Shown here in pieces: positions 8,914-16,708 of a stretch of 64,000 nucleotides of DNA. Origin of the DNA: Auritidibacter ignavus (GTDB lineage Bacteria; Actinomycetota; Actinomycetes; Actinomycetales; Micrococcaceae). The notes under the pieces are model-generated. The model saw only the letters and a program-made list of their open reading frames with translations. It ran no database searches and was not told the origin of the DNA. Position 1 is the stretch's first letter; every line of letters starts with the position of its first letter. The stretch spans positions 62,001-126,000 of the forward strand of contig NZ_RDQR01000002.1 in assembly GCF_003703835.1 (NCBI RefSeq), written 5' to 3'. The translations under genes were made by a program, and so were the position numbers.

Positions 8914-10293
8914 ATGACGACTTATGCAGTGACTAACCCCGCCACCGGTGCTGTTGAAAAGACCTACCCCACCGCAACCGACGAACAGATTAGCGAGGCA
9001 GTTAACCTGGCTGCCGAGACTTTCACAAGTTATGCGAACACCAGCTTTGAGCAGCGCGCCCAGTGGATGCACCGCGTTGCCGATCTCTACGAAGAGCGTC
9101 TCGACCAGCTATGCTCGATCATCACCCGGGAGATGGGTAAACCGGTCCGCCAAGCCGAGTTTGAAGTCAAAATTTCGGTCTCGATCTACCGCTACTACGC
9201 CGATCACGCCGCGGAGTTCCTCGCCGATGAAGAACTCCCAGTTGCTCGCGGTGGTCAGGCCAAAGTGCAATACGACCCGGTGGGTGTGCTGTTGGGCATC
9301 ATGCCCTGGAATTTCCCTTACTACCAGGTCGCCCGTTTTGCTGGGCCGAACCTGATGGCCGGAAATACCATCGTGCTTAAGCACGCCCCGCAGTGTCCGG
9401 AATCGGCCGAAGTGATGGAGCAGATCTTCCACGAGGCCGGATTCCCCGCGGGCGCCTACGTCAATATTTACGCCTCCAACGAGCAGATCGCCGAGCGAGT
9501 TATTCCCGACCCGCGGGTCCAGGGTGTGTCTCTGACCGGCTCTGACCGGGCGGGGGCAGCGGTGGCCGAGACCGCCGGTAAACACCTGAAAAAAGTGGTG
9601 CTTGAGCTGGGTGGTAACGACCCCTTCATCGTGCTTGACCGCGACATCGTGCCCCAGGCCGTCGAGCTGGCTGCCACCTCGCGGTTTGGTAACGCCGGCC
9701 AGGCCTGCAACGCGGCTAAACGCCTCATTGTGCTCGAGGAGTTCTACGACGACTTTGTGGAACAACTGAAAACCGCCGTGGAACAAGTCCGGTTGGGCGA
9801 CCCCACCCAACCGGAGACGGCCATGGGACCGATGTCTTCCCAGCAAGCGTTGGAGAATCTCGACGCTCAGGTCCGCGACGCCATCGACCACGGTGCGACC
9901 GCACACGTGGGAGGGGCGCCCGAAGACCGCGAGGGGGCCTGGTACCCGGCCACTCTGCTCACCGGGCTCACCCCCGAGATGCGGGCCTATTCCGAAGAGC
10001 TCTTTGGCCCGGTGGCCATGGTCTACTCGGTGGCAAGTGAAGAAGAAGCCATCAAGCTCGCCAACGACACGCCCTACGGTTTGACCGCTACCGTCCACTC
10101 CTCCGACCCGGCGCGCGCGGCTGAGGTGGGAAATCAGATCCACACCGGCCAAGTGTTCATCAATGAAACCTCCACCACCGCCGCAGAGTTGCCCTTCGGC
10201 GGTGTCAAGCGCTCCGGTTTCGGGCGTGAGCTGGGACCGTACGGCATCAAAGAGTTCGTCAACGTCCGGTTGGTGAAATACAGCAAGAACTAA
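8914..10293 (+). CDS. NAD(P)-dependent succinate-semialdehyde dehydrogenase-like aldehyde dehydrogenase
   Basis: A 459-residue cytosolic aldehyde dehydrogenase. The Glu-containing LELGGNDPF (Glu about 231) and catalytic Cys in GNAGQACNAAKR (about 265) are present, as are PWNFP (131) for cofactor binding and the C-terminal PFGGVKRSGFGRELG. Length and motifs match the GabD/YneI branch that oxidises succinate semialdehyde to succinate, but related branches act on other short aldehydes. ATG 8914 follows AGGGGT. It is a single gene; the SAM-riboswitch operon starts after it from its own leader. Confidence 0.85.
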   Translation: MTTYAVTNPATGAVEKTYPTATDEQISEAVNLAAETFTSYANTSFEQRAQWMHRVADLYEERLDQLCSIITREMGKPVRQAEFEVKISVSIYRYYADHAAEFLADEELPVARGGQAKVQYDPVGVLLGIMPWNFPYYQVARFAGPNLMAGNTIVLKHAPQCPESAEVMEQIFHEAGFPAGAYVNIYASNEQIAERVIPDPRVQGVSLTGSDRAGAAVAETAGKHLKKVVLELGGNDPFIVLDRDIVPQAVELAATSRFGNAGQACNAAKRLIVLEEFYDDFVEQLKTAVEQVRLGDPTQPETAMGPMSSQQALENLDAQVRDAIDHGATAHVGGAPEDREGAWYPATLLTGLTPEMRAYSEELFGPVAMVYSVASEEEAIKLANDTPYGLTATVHSSDPARAAEVGNQIHTGQVFINETSTTAAELPFGGVKRSGFGRELGPYGIKEFVNVRLVKYSKN

Positions 10294-10346
10294 CCCTGCA
10301 CCAGTCCTGGCAGGGCGAGTAGTTCACGTCACATTTCTCAATGACC

Positions 10347-10375
10347 TGTGATGTGACATGGTCACTGACTACAGT
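10347..10375 (+). promoter_or_regulatory. Candidate promoter of the first SAM-riboswitch operon
   Basis: TACAGT at 10370-10375 lies just before the aptamer; the hexamer 17 bp upstream (TGTGAT, 10347-10352) is a poor -35. The same TACAGT stands before the divergent aptamer at 39182. An inverted repeat GTCACAT...ATGTGAC (10328-10357) overlaps the -35 and might bind a regulator. Confidence 0.35.
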
Positions 10376-10383
10376 GAGGCCCA

Positions 10384-10482
10384 GACCATCCAGAGTGGCT
10401 GAGAGAGCTGGCTCGATGACGCCACAGCAACCAGGGGTGCCGTTCAGGCCACCCAGGTGCTAATGCCAGTTCCGATGGAAAG
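10384..10482 (+). ncRNA. SAM-I (S-box) riboswitch upstream of DszC/DszA-like operon
   Basis: The sequence carries the S-box core in order: CCATC (P1), AGAGTGGCTGAGAGA, GGCTCGATGACGCC, ACAGCAACC, GGTGCTAATGCCA, and GATGG closing P1 (10386-10390 with 10474-10478). The aptamer ends at the ribosome-binding site GGAAAGGA, only 10 bp before the GTG start. No poly-T terminator is visible, so control of translation initiation is likely: SAM binding would hide the site. Confidence 0.93.
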
Positions 10483-10492
10483 GACCTTCGCT

Positions 10493-11842
10493 GTGTCGCC
10501 TTCTGCCCGGACATTTCACGACGACGTCGCAATCTCGGCCACCCCCGTGGCCCCGCATGTTCCGACCGTCTCGGACTATCACAGCCTGAAAGACTATTTC
10601 GCCCCACTGTTTGACTCGATCGCTGTTGGTGCTAGCCAGCGGGAACAGCAACGCATTTTGCCCTTCGCCGAGATCCGCGAGCTCAACCAGGCCGGCTTCA
10701 GTGTGTTGCGGGTCCCCACCGCATACGGCGGCCCCGGGGTGAGCATCGAAACCTTTACGCGGTTGCTGATTGATCTAGCCACCGCCGATGCGAATATCGC
10801 CCACCAATACCGCTCCCACGCCGGATTCACCGAATCCCTGTACTTTCTGCCTGAACCGCAACGAGCAGCGTGGTTTCAGCGACTGCTGTCCGGGGTCACC
10901 GTCGGGAACGCCTCCACCGAAATCGGCGGGAACACCCTGGGCACGCTCAACACCTCGCTCTCGTTGCACCCCGACGGTAGCGGGATCCTGAACGGCACGA
11001 AGTACTACGCCACCGGGTCGGCTTTCGCCAGTCATACCCGGGTGTCGGCCACCCTCTACAATCCCGACGGATCTGCCCAAGAAGGTCGCGGATTCGCGGT
11101 GGTCGGGGTCAATGATCCCGGGGTGGAGCTCCTCGATGACTGGGACGGGTTCGGTCAACGCCTGACCTCCACCGGTACCGCACGATTCACCGACATCACT
11201 GTTCCGGCCACCCACGTCTTACCACGTGTCCCTGGTTCGCCCGAGGCCCACCATGAAGCGACCTTCTTCCAGTTGGTGTTACTGGCCGTCTCCGCCGGCA
11301 TCGGGGCTGCTGCAGTTCACGACGCCACTTCTGGGGTCCGGCACCGCAAACGTACCTTCAACACCGGTCTGGGCGTGCCCTACCGTGACGATCCGCTCAT
11401 CCTCGAAACCGTCGGGCGCCTCGGTGCCGGGGCTTTCACCGCCCGCGCCACCGTGATCGAAGCCGCCAGGTCTCTAGACAGCGCCCTGGAGGCGTTGGCC
11501 GCGAGAAGCCAGATGCACAACGCCCATGCCGAGGTCCCCGAGGAATTTATCACCGCCCAGATTGCCGTGGCCAATGCGCACGTCACGGTCCCCGAGATCG
11601 TGATCAAGACCTGTTCCGATCTGTTCCTGACCGGTGGCGCCTCGAACACATTGCGCTCTAAGAACCTCGACCGGCACTGGCGCAACGCCCAAACCGTGGC
11701 CACTCATAACCCCATCGTCTTCCGTGCCCGGGCGATCGGGGACTGGCTGGTCAATGGCACCGCCCCCGAAGGGCTCAACGCCATCGGTGATGCCCCCACC
11801 GGCAACTCCTCGCAGACGCAGACACCCCAGGAGCACGCGTGA
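10493..11842 (+). CDS. Acyl-CoA dehydrogenase-fold sulfur-acquisition monooxygenase (DszC/SfnB-like)
   Basis: I choose GTG 10493 because it follows the riboswitch-linked GGAAAGGA; in-frame ATGs upstream lie inside the aptamer. The 449-residue product has the acyl-CoA-dehydrogenase fold: an alpha N-domain (LNQAGFSVLRVPTAYGG), a beta middle domain (GTKYYATGSAF, DDWDGFGQRLTSTGTARF) and a helical C-domain ending LDRHWRNAQTVATHNP. Relatives such as DszC use reduced flavin and O2 to oxidise organosulfur compounds; SfnB belongs to sulfone scavenging. Its partner DszA-like gene overlaps the stop by one base. The role is inferred from fold, partner and SAM riboswitch: release of sulfur from an organic donor when SAM is low. 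Substrate unknown. Confidence 0.85.
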   Translation: MSPSARTFHDDVAISATPVAPHVPTVSDYHSLKDYFAPLFDSIAVGASQREQQRILPFAEIRELNQAGFSVLRVPTAYGGPGVSIETFTRLLIDLATADANIAHQYRSHAGFTESLYFLPEPQRAAWFQRLLSGVTVGNASTEIGGNTLGTLNTSLSLHPDGSGILNGTKYYATGSAFASHTRVSATLYNPDGSAQEGRGFAVVGVNDPGVELLDDWDGFGQRLTSTGTARFTDITVPATHVLPRVPGSPEAHHEATFFQLVLLAVSAGIGAAAVHDATSGVRHRKRTFNTGLGVPYRDDPLILETVGRLGAGAFTARATVIEAARSLDSALEALAARSQMHNAHAEVPEEFITAQIAVANAHVTVPEIVIKTCSDLFLTGGASNTLRSKNLDRHWRNAQTVATHNPIVFRARAIGDWLVNGTAPEGLNAIGDAPTGNSSQTQTPQEHA

Positions 11843-13227
11843 TGAAACCCCTGCTATTCAACGCTTTCGAGATGATGGTCCCGGTCCACCAATCCCCGGG
11901 CCTGTGGCGCCACCCCGAGTCCCGGATCGTGGCCTTTGACACCCTGGAGTACTGGACGCAACTGGCCGAAACCCTGGAACGAGGCCGATTCTCCGCCCTA
12001 TTTTTGGCCGACGTGCTCGGTGTCTATGACGTCTACGGGGCATCGGCCGAGACCTCCTATCGCGGTGGCCTGCAGTACCCGTTGCTGGACCCGCTGTCGG
12101 CAGTCTCGGCCATGGCCGACCACACCCGTCACCTTGGTTTCGGGGTGACCGCCTCGGTCTCCTATGAGCACCCGTTCCTGCTGGCCCGCCGACTGAGCTC
12201 CCTGGACCACCTCACCGCAGGACGTTTGGCCTGGAATATCGTCACCTCCTACCAGGACTCCTCGGCCAAAAACATGGGACTCGCCCAGCAGATCCCGCAC
12301 GATCAACGCTATGATCGCGCCGATGAATACATGGAGGTGATGTACCGGCTGTTTGAATCCTCCGTCGAGCCCGGCGCAGTGGTCAACGACGCTCACGCCG
12401 GCGTGGTCGTCGACCCGCAGAAAATCCACCCGGCCGAGCACCGGGGCGAATTCTTCACGGTTCCCGGCCCGGCCTTGACCCACCCCGGACCGCAACGCAC
12501 CCCGTTGTTGTTCCAAGCTGGCGCCTCCCCGCGAGGCAGAGCACTCGCCCTCGATCACGCCGAAGCCGTCTTCCTCATCGGTGCCACCCCCGAATTGGTC
12601 CGCCACTGGGTCGATGAGCTACGTGACGGACTCCGGGCCCGGGGTCGTGACCGCAACGCGGTGAAGATTTTCGCCATGGCCACCGTGGTCACCGGCGCTA
12701 CCGATGCGGACGCCATCGCCCGCTGGGAGTCCTATCGGGACTACGTCGATACCGAAGGGGCCTTGGCACTCTTCGGGGGCTGGACCGGTGTGGACCTGGC
12801 TCAGGCAGACCCCGACGACACGCTGGAATACGTCACCACCGAGGCCAACCGTTCCGCCCTGGAGGCGATGACCACCCTGGCCGAAGCCACCGGTGGCAGT
12901 GCCTATACGGTCAAGGACCTCGCCGAATTCGTCGCCCTGGGCGGGCGTGGCCCGGTGTTAGTCGGATCCGCTGAAACCATTTCCGACCAGCTAGAGCGCT
13001 GGGCCACGGTGGCTGACATCGACGGGTTCAATATCTCCGGTGCGGTGCGACCGGCAGATCTGGAGCGCTTCGCCACCTACGTCTCCCCGGTGCTAGCTCA
13101 GCGAGGACAGCTAGCCTCCCCGGCGCCCGAGGACACCCCGCGCACCCTACGCGAACAGTTCTTCAACGCCGGTCCGCACACCGCCGCCGATCACCGAGCC
13201 ACCAGCTACCGGCACTCCGTGCGCTAG
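11842..13227 (+). CDS. LLM-class flavin monooxygenase, NtaA/SnaA/DszA family
   Basis: A 461-residue FMNH2-dependent luciferase-like monooxygenase. ATG 11842 overlaps the upstream TGA by one base with CCAGGAG upstream; GTG 11839 is an alternative. Family markers are FNAFEMMVPVHQSPGLWRHP at the start, FSALFLADVLGVYDVY, GFGVTASVSYEHPFLLARR, LAWNIVTSYQDSSAKNMG, PLLFQAGASPRGRALA and VADIDGFNISGAV. Enzymes of this group cleave C-S or C-N bonds (dibenzothiophene sulfone, nitrilotriacetate, EDTA). With the DszC-like protein it forms a two-step oxygenation module under SAM-riboswitch control. A close family paralogue is at 40769-42178. A flavin reductase is needed; none of the classical DszD type is seen nearby. 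Confidence 0.87.
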   Translation: MKPLLFNAFEMMVPVHQSPGLWRHPESRIVAFDTLEYWTQLAETLERGRFSALFLADVLGVYDVYGASAETSYRGGLQYPLLDPLSAVSAMADHTRHLGFGVTASVSYEHPFLLARRLSSLDHLTAGRLAWNIVTSYQDSSAKNMGLAQQIPHDQRYDRADEYMEVMYRLFESSVEPGAVVNDAHAGVVVDPQKIHPAEHRGEFFTVPGPALTHPGPQRTPLLFQAGASPRGRALALDHAEAVFLIGATPELVRHWVDELRDGLRARGRDRNAVKIFAMATVVTGATDADAIARWESYRDYVDTEGALALFGGWTGVDLAQADPDDTLEYVTTEANRSALEAMTTLAEATGGSAYTVKDLAEFVALGGRGPVLVGSAETISDQLERWATVADIDGFNISGAVRPADLERFATYVSPVLAQRGQLASPAPEDTPRTLREQFFNAGPHTAADHRATSYRHSVR

Positions 13228-13230
13228 TGA

Positions 13231-13261
13231 AGGGTAACCTATCCAGGTTAGGGTAGGGGTA
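13231..13261 (+). promoter_or_regulatory. Weak candidate iron (DtxR/IdeR) box before the siderophore reductase
   Basis: AGGGTAACCTATCCAGGTTA contains an AACCT...AGGTT inverted repeat, followed by GGGTAGGGG running into the ATG. Compared by eye with the IdeR consensus TTAGGTTAGGCTAACCTAA the best register matches about 11 of 19, weaker than the other boxes here. Confidence 0.35.
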
Positions 13262-14160
13262 TGTCTGAAAAAGTCCGCCCAGCACGCACGAAAAACCCGG
13301 CCCACCTGATGGAAGTCGTCGGCACCGAACGACTCTCCGCACACTTCATCCGACTGACCTTCGGTGGGGGAGACTTCGAGCAGTTTCTGGCCCACGATTC
13401 CCACTCCGCAGATCGCTACATCAAACTGCTCTTACCGCCGGATCCCTCCCTGGGGTTGAAGCCACCCTTTGATCTGGACGCATTACGCACTGAGCTACCC
13501 AAGCATCAACTCCCGGTGCGCCGGACCTACTCGGTGCACTCCATCGACCCGGTCGCCCAGACCTTTCAGGTCGATTTTGTCTTGCATGGTGATGCCGGGG
13601 TGGCCGGCCCCTGGGCCGCACGCGCTGCGGTCGGGGACCCCGTTCAGTTCAGTGGCCCCGGCGGACAATACACTCCTAACCCGCAGACCGAGTGGCACCT
13701 TTGGGCCGGAGACGAAGCCGCCCTACCAGCCATCGCGGCGTCTCTGGCCGAACTGGCTGAGACCAATCCGGCCGCCTGCGGAGTCGCGTTGCTCGAGGTC
13801 GCCGGCGCCGATGACGAATTTCCCATCGTGGCACCGCAGGGTGTTCAAGTACGCTACCTGCACCGGGGCGGTCCCTTCACACCGGAGACCACGATGCTGA
13901 CCGAGGCAGTCCGCGATGTGGCCTGGCCGAAGAAGCTCACGGCCGACTACCTGCACAGCGCCCCACACAGTATTCAGGCCTTCGTGCACGGCGAGCGCGA
14001 AGTGATCAAGCAGCTCCGCGCGTATTTGATGGACGAGCGCGGGCTGTCCCGGTCACAACTGTCGCTGTCGGCCTACTGGGCCTACGGTCGGGTCGAAGAC
14101 GCGTTCCAGGCGGAAAAACGCGATCCGATTGGGCAGATTTACCCGGCCGAACAGCAGTAG
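13261..14160 (+). CDS. Siderophore-interacting protein (FAD-dependent ferric-siderophore reductase)
   Basis: A 299-residue cytosolic flavoprotein of the SIP/ViuB family. FAD-binding beta-barrel with VRRTYSV (Arg87-Tyr90), NAD(P)H domain with WAGDEAALPAIAASLAEL, and a family-typical end SAYWAYGRVEDAFQAEK. It reduces Fe(III) bound to an imported siderophore to release iron. It begins 33 bp after the sulfur operon and overlaps a weak iron box, so it may be read both by run-through and from its own iron-controlled promoter. As a reduced-flavin enzyme next to two FMNH2-dependent monooxygenases, an accessory reductase role is conceivable but unsupported. Confidence 0.88.
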   Translation: MSEKVRPARTKNPAHLMEVVGTERLSAHFIRLTFGGGDFEQFLAHDSHSADRYIKLLLPPDPSLGLKPPFDLDALRTELPKHQLPVRRTYSVHSIDPVAQTFQVDFVLHGDAGVAGPWAARAAVGDPVQFSGPGGQYTPNPQTEWHLWAGDEAALPAIAASLAELAETNPAACGVALLEVAGADDEFPIVAPQGVQVRYLHRGGPFTPETTMLTEAVRDVAWPKKLTADYLHSAPHSIQAFVHGEREVIKQLRAYLMDERGLSRSQLSLSAYWAYGRVEDAFQAEKRDPIGQIYPAEQQ

Positions 14161-14195
14161 CCCGTCTCGTCGGACGGTCAGCGATCCTCCATGGC

Positions 14196-14882
14196 TCAGT
14201 GCCGCACCGGATGTGCCTGGGTGTAGTCGAAGAGGTCCTCAAAGATTGCTTGGTTGAACTGAAACCCGCGCCGGGTCTCGTCGATAAAAGCCTCGCGGTC
14301 CTGCTGATCCAGCTTGAGGGCATCCAGGCTGGCACGGTAGTGATCCTTATAGACCTTCGGTTTTGGGATGGCGGCGAAGGTATACATGTGTAGTTGATCG
14401 TCACGAGCCTGATAGTGCCGACGGACCAGCGAGGCGATGGCCAACCCGCCGGATAAATCGCCCAGGTATCGCAAGTAATGGTGAGCCGCGAGTCGGACCG
14501 GATCATCGCAGACCCGAACAATCCGGGCCACATAATCGGTGGTCGCTGTCATAGCAGCCGGCGCGTCCCAGTCAGTCAGTGGCAACAAGGACTCCAGATC
14601 TGCTGCCAAGGCATCGCGTCGATCTAGGTTCGGATCGAACAGGGCCCGGAACGCTTCGTTGCCCGCGGATTCCCGGCATGCCTCTACCGCGGTATCCAGG
14701 GCGCCATAGATGTAAAAGTACTGACACACCAGCAGTGCGTAGTCGCGCAATGAGCGTTTTCCTGACATTAGCTCGGTGATGAACGCCGAATTTTCTGCCT
14801 GCGAGTGGTCCTCGCGAGTCAGCTGGCGGACTCTGGTGGAGAGCACATCGTCAGCAGATGTCGTCGCGGCGTGGATGTCCAT
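14196..14882 (-). CDS. hmuO: Biliverdin-producing haem oxygenase
   Basis: ATG 14882 (MDIHAATTSA) is preferred over ATG 14903 because AAAGAGG lies about 8 bp upstream; the product is 228 residues. Haem oxygenase features are TREDHSQAENS, with the proximal haem-ligand His at about 26, YFYIYGALD, the distal-helix glycines in YLGDLSGGLAI, and FNQAIFEDL near the end. It opens haem to biliverdin, CO and Fe2+, releasing iron from haem taken up by the importer at 22717-31839. Convergent with the siderophore reductase. A candidate iron box is 38 bp upstream. The symbol follows the corynebacterial usage. Confidence 0.9.
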   Translation of the reverse strand: MDIHAATTSADDVLSTRVRQLTREDHSQAENSAFITELMSGKRSLRDYALLVCQYFYIYGALDTAVEACRESAGNEAFRALFDPNLDRRDALAADLESLLPLTDWDAPAAMTATTDYVARIVRVCDDPVRLAAHHYLRYLGDLSGGLAIASLVRRHYQARDDQLHMYTFAAIPKPKVYKDHYRASLDALKLDQQDREAFIDETRRGFQFNQAIFEDLFDYTQAHPVRH

Positions 14883-14919
14883 AGCAGCGGCCTCTTTTCG
14901 CAAGATCGGGAGCGGTGTG

Positions 14920-14938
14920 CTAAGGAAGGCTACCCTTT
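14920..14938 (-). promoter_or_regulatory. Candidate DtxR/IdeR iron box of haem oxygenase
   Basis: CTAAGGAAGGCTACCCTTT matches the IdeR consensus TTAGGTTAGGCTAACCTAA at 13 of 19 positions by hand count, including the central AGGCTA. It lies 38 bp upstream of the haem oxygenase ATG, where a repressor would block transcription when iron is plentiful. Confidence 0.55.
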
Positions 14939-15072
14939 GTGAGTGAAGTAATAGGGACGAGACTATCGGGTTCTGCTGACATTTTCATCACCGCGTCTGA
15001 CAAAAATGAAGTCGTTTCCCTGGAAAATTGGCCATCTTAACCAGATGTGACATAAATTACCACTGTACGGCG

Positions 15073-15103
15073 TTAGTAATTCAGTCAGGGTAAGCTAATC
15101 TGT
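15073..15103 (+). promoter_or_regulatory. Orphan candidate promoter overlapped by an iron box
   Basis: TCAGGGTAAGCTAATCTGT (15085-15103) matches the iron-box consensus at 13 of 19 positions and overlaps a plausible plus-strand promoter, TTAGTA (15073-15078), 17 bp, TAATCT (15096-15101). No convincing gene follows on the plus strand. It could also serve haem oxygenase on the minus strand with a ~200-nt leader. Confidence 0.4.
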
Positions 15104-15320
15104 TAGACGTTGGCACGCGGTGAGACGCCCCTCATGCTCATCGCGCGGCTCTCCCGCAGACCCGGGTCCCAAGGTGGGGTGGACCCGTCGCCGAGAGTTC
15201 TCGGCACACAACAGTGGCGGAGAATTCCTCAGGATTCTCCGCCACTGGTTTGTTAATCGAGATGGTCCGTGGATACCTCGACGGCAGCTGTGGCCCACCC
15301 GAGGTATCAACGGAGGCGTT
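15104..15320. other. Intergenic stretch without a gene
   Basis: Part of the gap between haem oxygenase and the MHS transporter (14883-15320). Apart from the two iron-box candidates and two hairpins (15212-15247 and a weaker GATACCTCG repeat at about 15271-15309) I see no ORF with a start site, and short ORFs here lack codon-position bias. Confidence 0.5.
15212..15247. terminator. Strong hairpin, probable terminator
   Basis: A perfect 14-bp stem, CAGTGGCGGAGAAT (15212-15225) with ATTCTCCGCCACTG (15234-15247), 8-nt loop, followed on the plus strand by GTTTGTTAAT. It lies 74 bp beyond the stop of the minus-strand MHS gene and 110 bp after the orphan promoter. Confidence 0.6.
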
Positions 15321-16676
15321 TTAGACCTTATTCAAATCAATGCCACGGGTTTCGGGCAACAGACGCACAGCAAACAGGGTCACCACGCAGAGGACGATGA
15401 TGTAGAAGCTCGACAGCCAGGACATGTCAATGGAGATGAACAGCTGGTTGAGGTAGGGAGCTGATCCACCAAAGACGGCCACCGAAATCGAGTAGGCCAG
15501 ACCGATATTGCGGGTACGGAATTTGGTCGGGAAGACTTCAGACATCATGCAGGACAGCAACGCACCGGCTGCTCCGACGATCAACAACGCGATCGTGGCA
15601 GCAATGAATAAACTCCAGGGGTTATCCGAGATCATGCTCTTCAGCGGAATCTGGGTGATGATCATCAGCACGGCGAACGTTGCCATAATCGGCCGGCGAC
15701 CGATGCGGTCGGAGAGGCGTCCCCAGAATGGCAACGAGAACAGAGCGATCAACTGCGCGCCGACGCTGGCCGTATAGGCCAGGGTGGGCTCCATGCTTTG
15801 TTCCACGATGGCGTAGGTTGAAACGTAGGAGCTCCACGTGTAGTGGGCGGCGGTAGCGCCACTGACCATACCGATAATGAGCAGAATAGCTTTGGTCTGG
15901 GAGAATTTGCGCGGGGTGAGCTGCATCGTGGTTGGCGCGCTGGCCTGTGCCGGGGCAACAGGTGTCTCGTCTGTTTCGTGATGCGCCTGCTCGTGGACGG
16001 CGGATTCAGCCATGTTCCGACGCAACAGCAGAGCGACAACGGCCAGGATTGCACCCAAGACGAACGGAATGCGCCATCCCCATGCTGCCAGAGCAGTTTC
16101 GTCCACTACCGCCGAGATACCGCCACCGACGCTATATGCCAGCACGGAGCCACCGAAGATGGTGACAAATACGAGCGAGGACCACTGTCCGCGTTTGTGG
16201 GCGGGAGCGATTTCAGCAACGTAGGAGTTAGCCGCTGCTGACTCACCGCCGTGGGCCAAGCCCTGGGCGATGCGTAGGAGCAAAAGACCGGCCGAGGCCC
16301 ACACGCCAATGGTTTCGTAGGTGGGCAAGACGCCGATGAGCACCGAGGCGGTGGCCATAGTCAGCATGGTCATAATCAGGACCGCTTTGCGGCCTTTGCG
16401 GTCGGCCATGGCACCGAACAGGATGCCACCCAGCGGGCGGACGAGGAATCCGACCGCGAAAACAGCCAGGGTGGCCAAGAGTGCAGACACCGGATCGCTG
16501 TCATCGAACATAGCCCCGGCAATAAAGGGCGCGAAGACCGCGTAGGCGCTCCATTCGTACCATTCCAAAAGCTGGCCGGAGGTGGAAGCAATCAGAGATT
16601 TCTTCGGGGCTGCTTGGATGGGTTGGGTGGGTTGGGTGGGTGAGGGTTCTTTGGGCAGGGTGGTGGTCGTCGTCAT
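15321..16676 (-). CDS. MFS transporter, metabolite:H+ symporter (MHS) type
   Basis: A 451-residue, 12-helix proton symporter. MHS/ProP-KgtP-ShiA hallmarks are LIASTSGQLLEWYEWSAYAVFAPFI in TM1, GFLVRPLGGILFGAMADRKGRKAVL in TM2-3, and RIAQGLAHGGESAAANSYVAE in TM4-5. Members import carboxylates, shikimate, proline/betaine or aromatic acids. It is the last gene of a three-gene set with an APH-fold kinase and an acyl-CoA ligase, so a carboxylic acid that is then CoA-activated is the likely substrate. A long polar N-terminal tail rich in Thr/Pro precedes TM1. Confidence 0.88.
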   Translation of the reverse strand: MTTTTTLPKEPSPTQPTQPIQAAPKKSLIASTSGQLLEWYEWSAYAVFAPFIAGAMFDDSDPVSALLATLAVFAVGFLVRPLGGILFGAMADRKGRKAVLIMTMLTMATASVLIGVLPTYETIGVWASAGLLLLRIAQGLAHGGESAAANSYVAEIAPAHKRGQWSSLVFVTIFGGSVLAYSVGGGISAVVDETALAAWGWRIPFVLGAILAVVALLLRRNMAESAVHEQAHHETDETPVAPAQASAPTTMQLTPRKFSQTKAILLIIGMVSGATAAHYTWSSYVSTYAIVEQSMEPTLAYTASVGAQLIALFSLPFWGRLSDRIGRRPIMATFAVLMIITQIPLKSMISDNPWSLFIAATIALLIVGAAGALLSCMMSEVFPTKFRTRNIGLAYSISVAVFGGSAPYLNQLFISIDMSWLSSFYIIVLCVVTLFAVRLLPETRGIDLNKV

Positions 16677-16708
16677 GACGGTTACCGACTTTCTCGAAAA
16701 GTCAGGAC

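Noticed and set aside
9109-10152. 347-residue minus-strand ORF opposite the aldehyde dehydrogenase
   Set aside because: Antisense shadow of an intact enzyme with all catalytic motifs.
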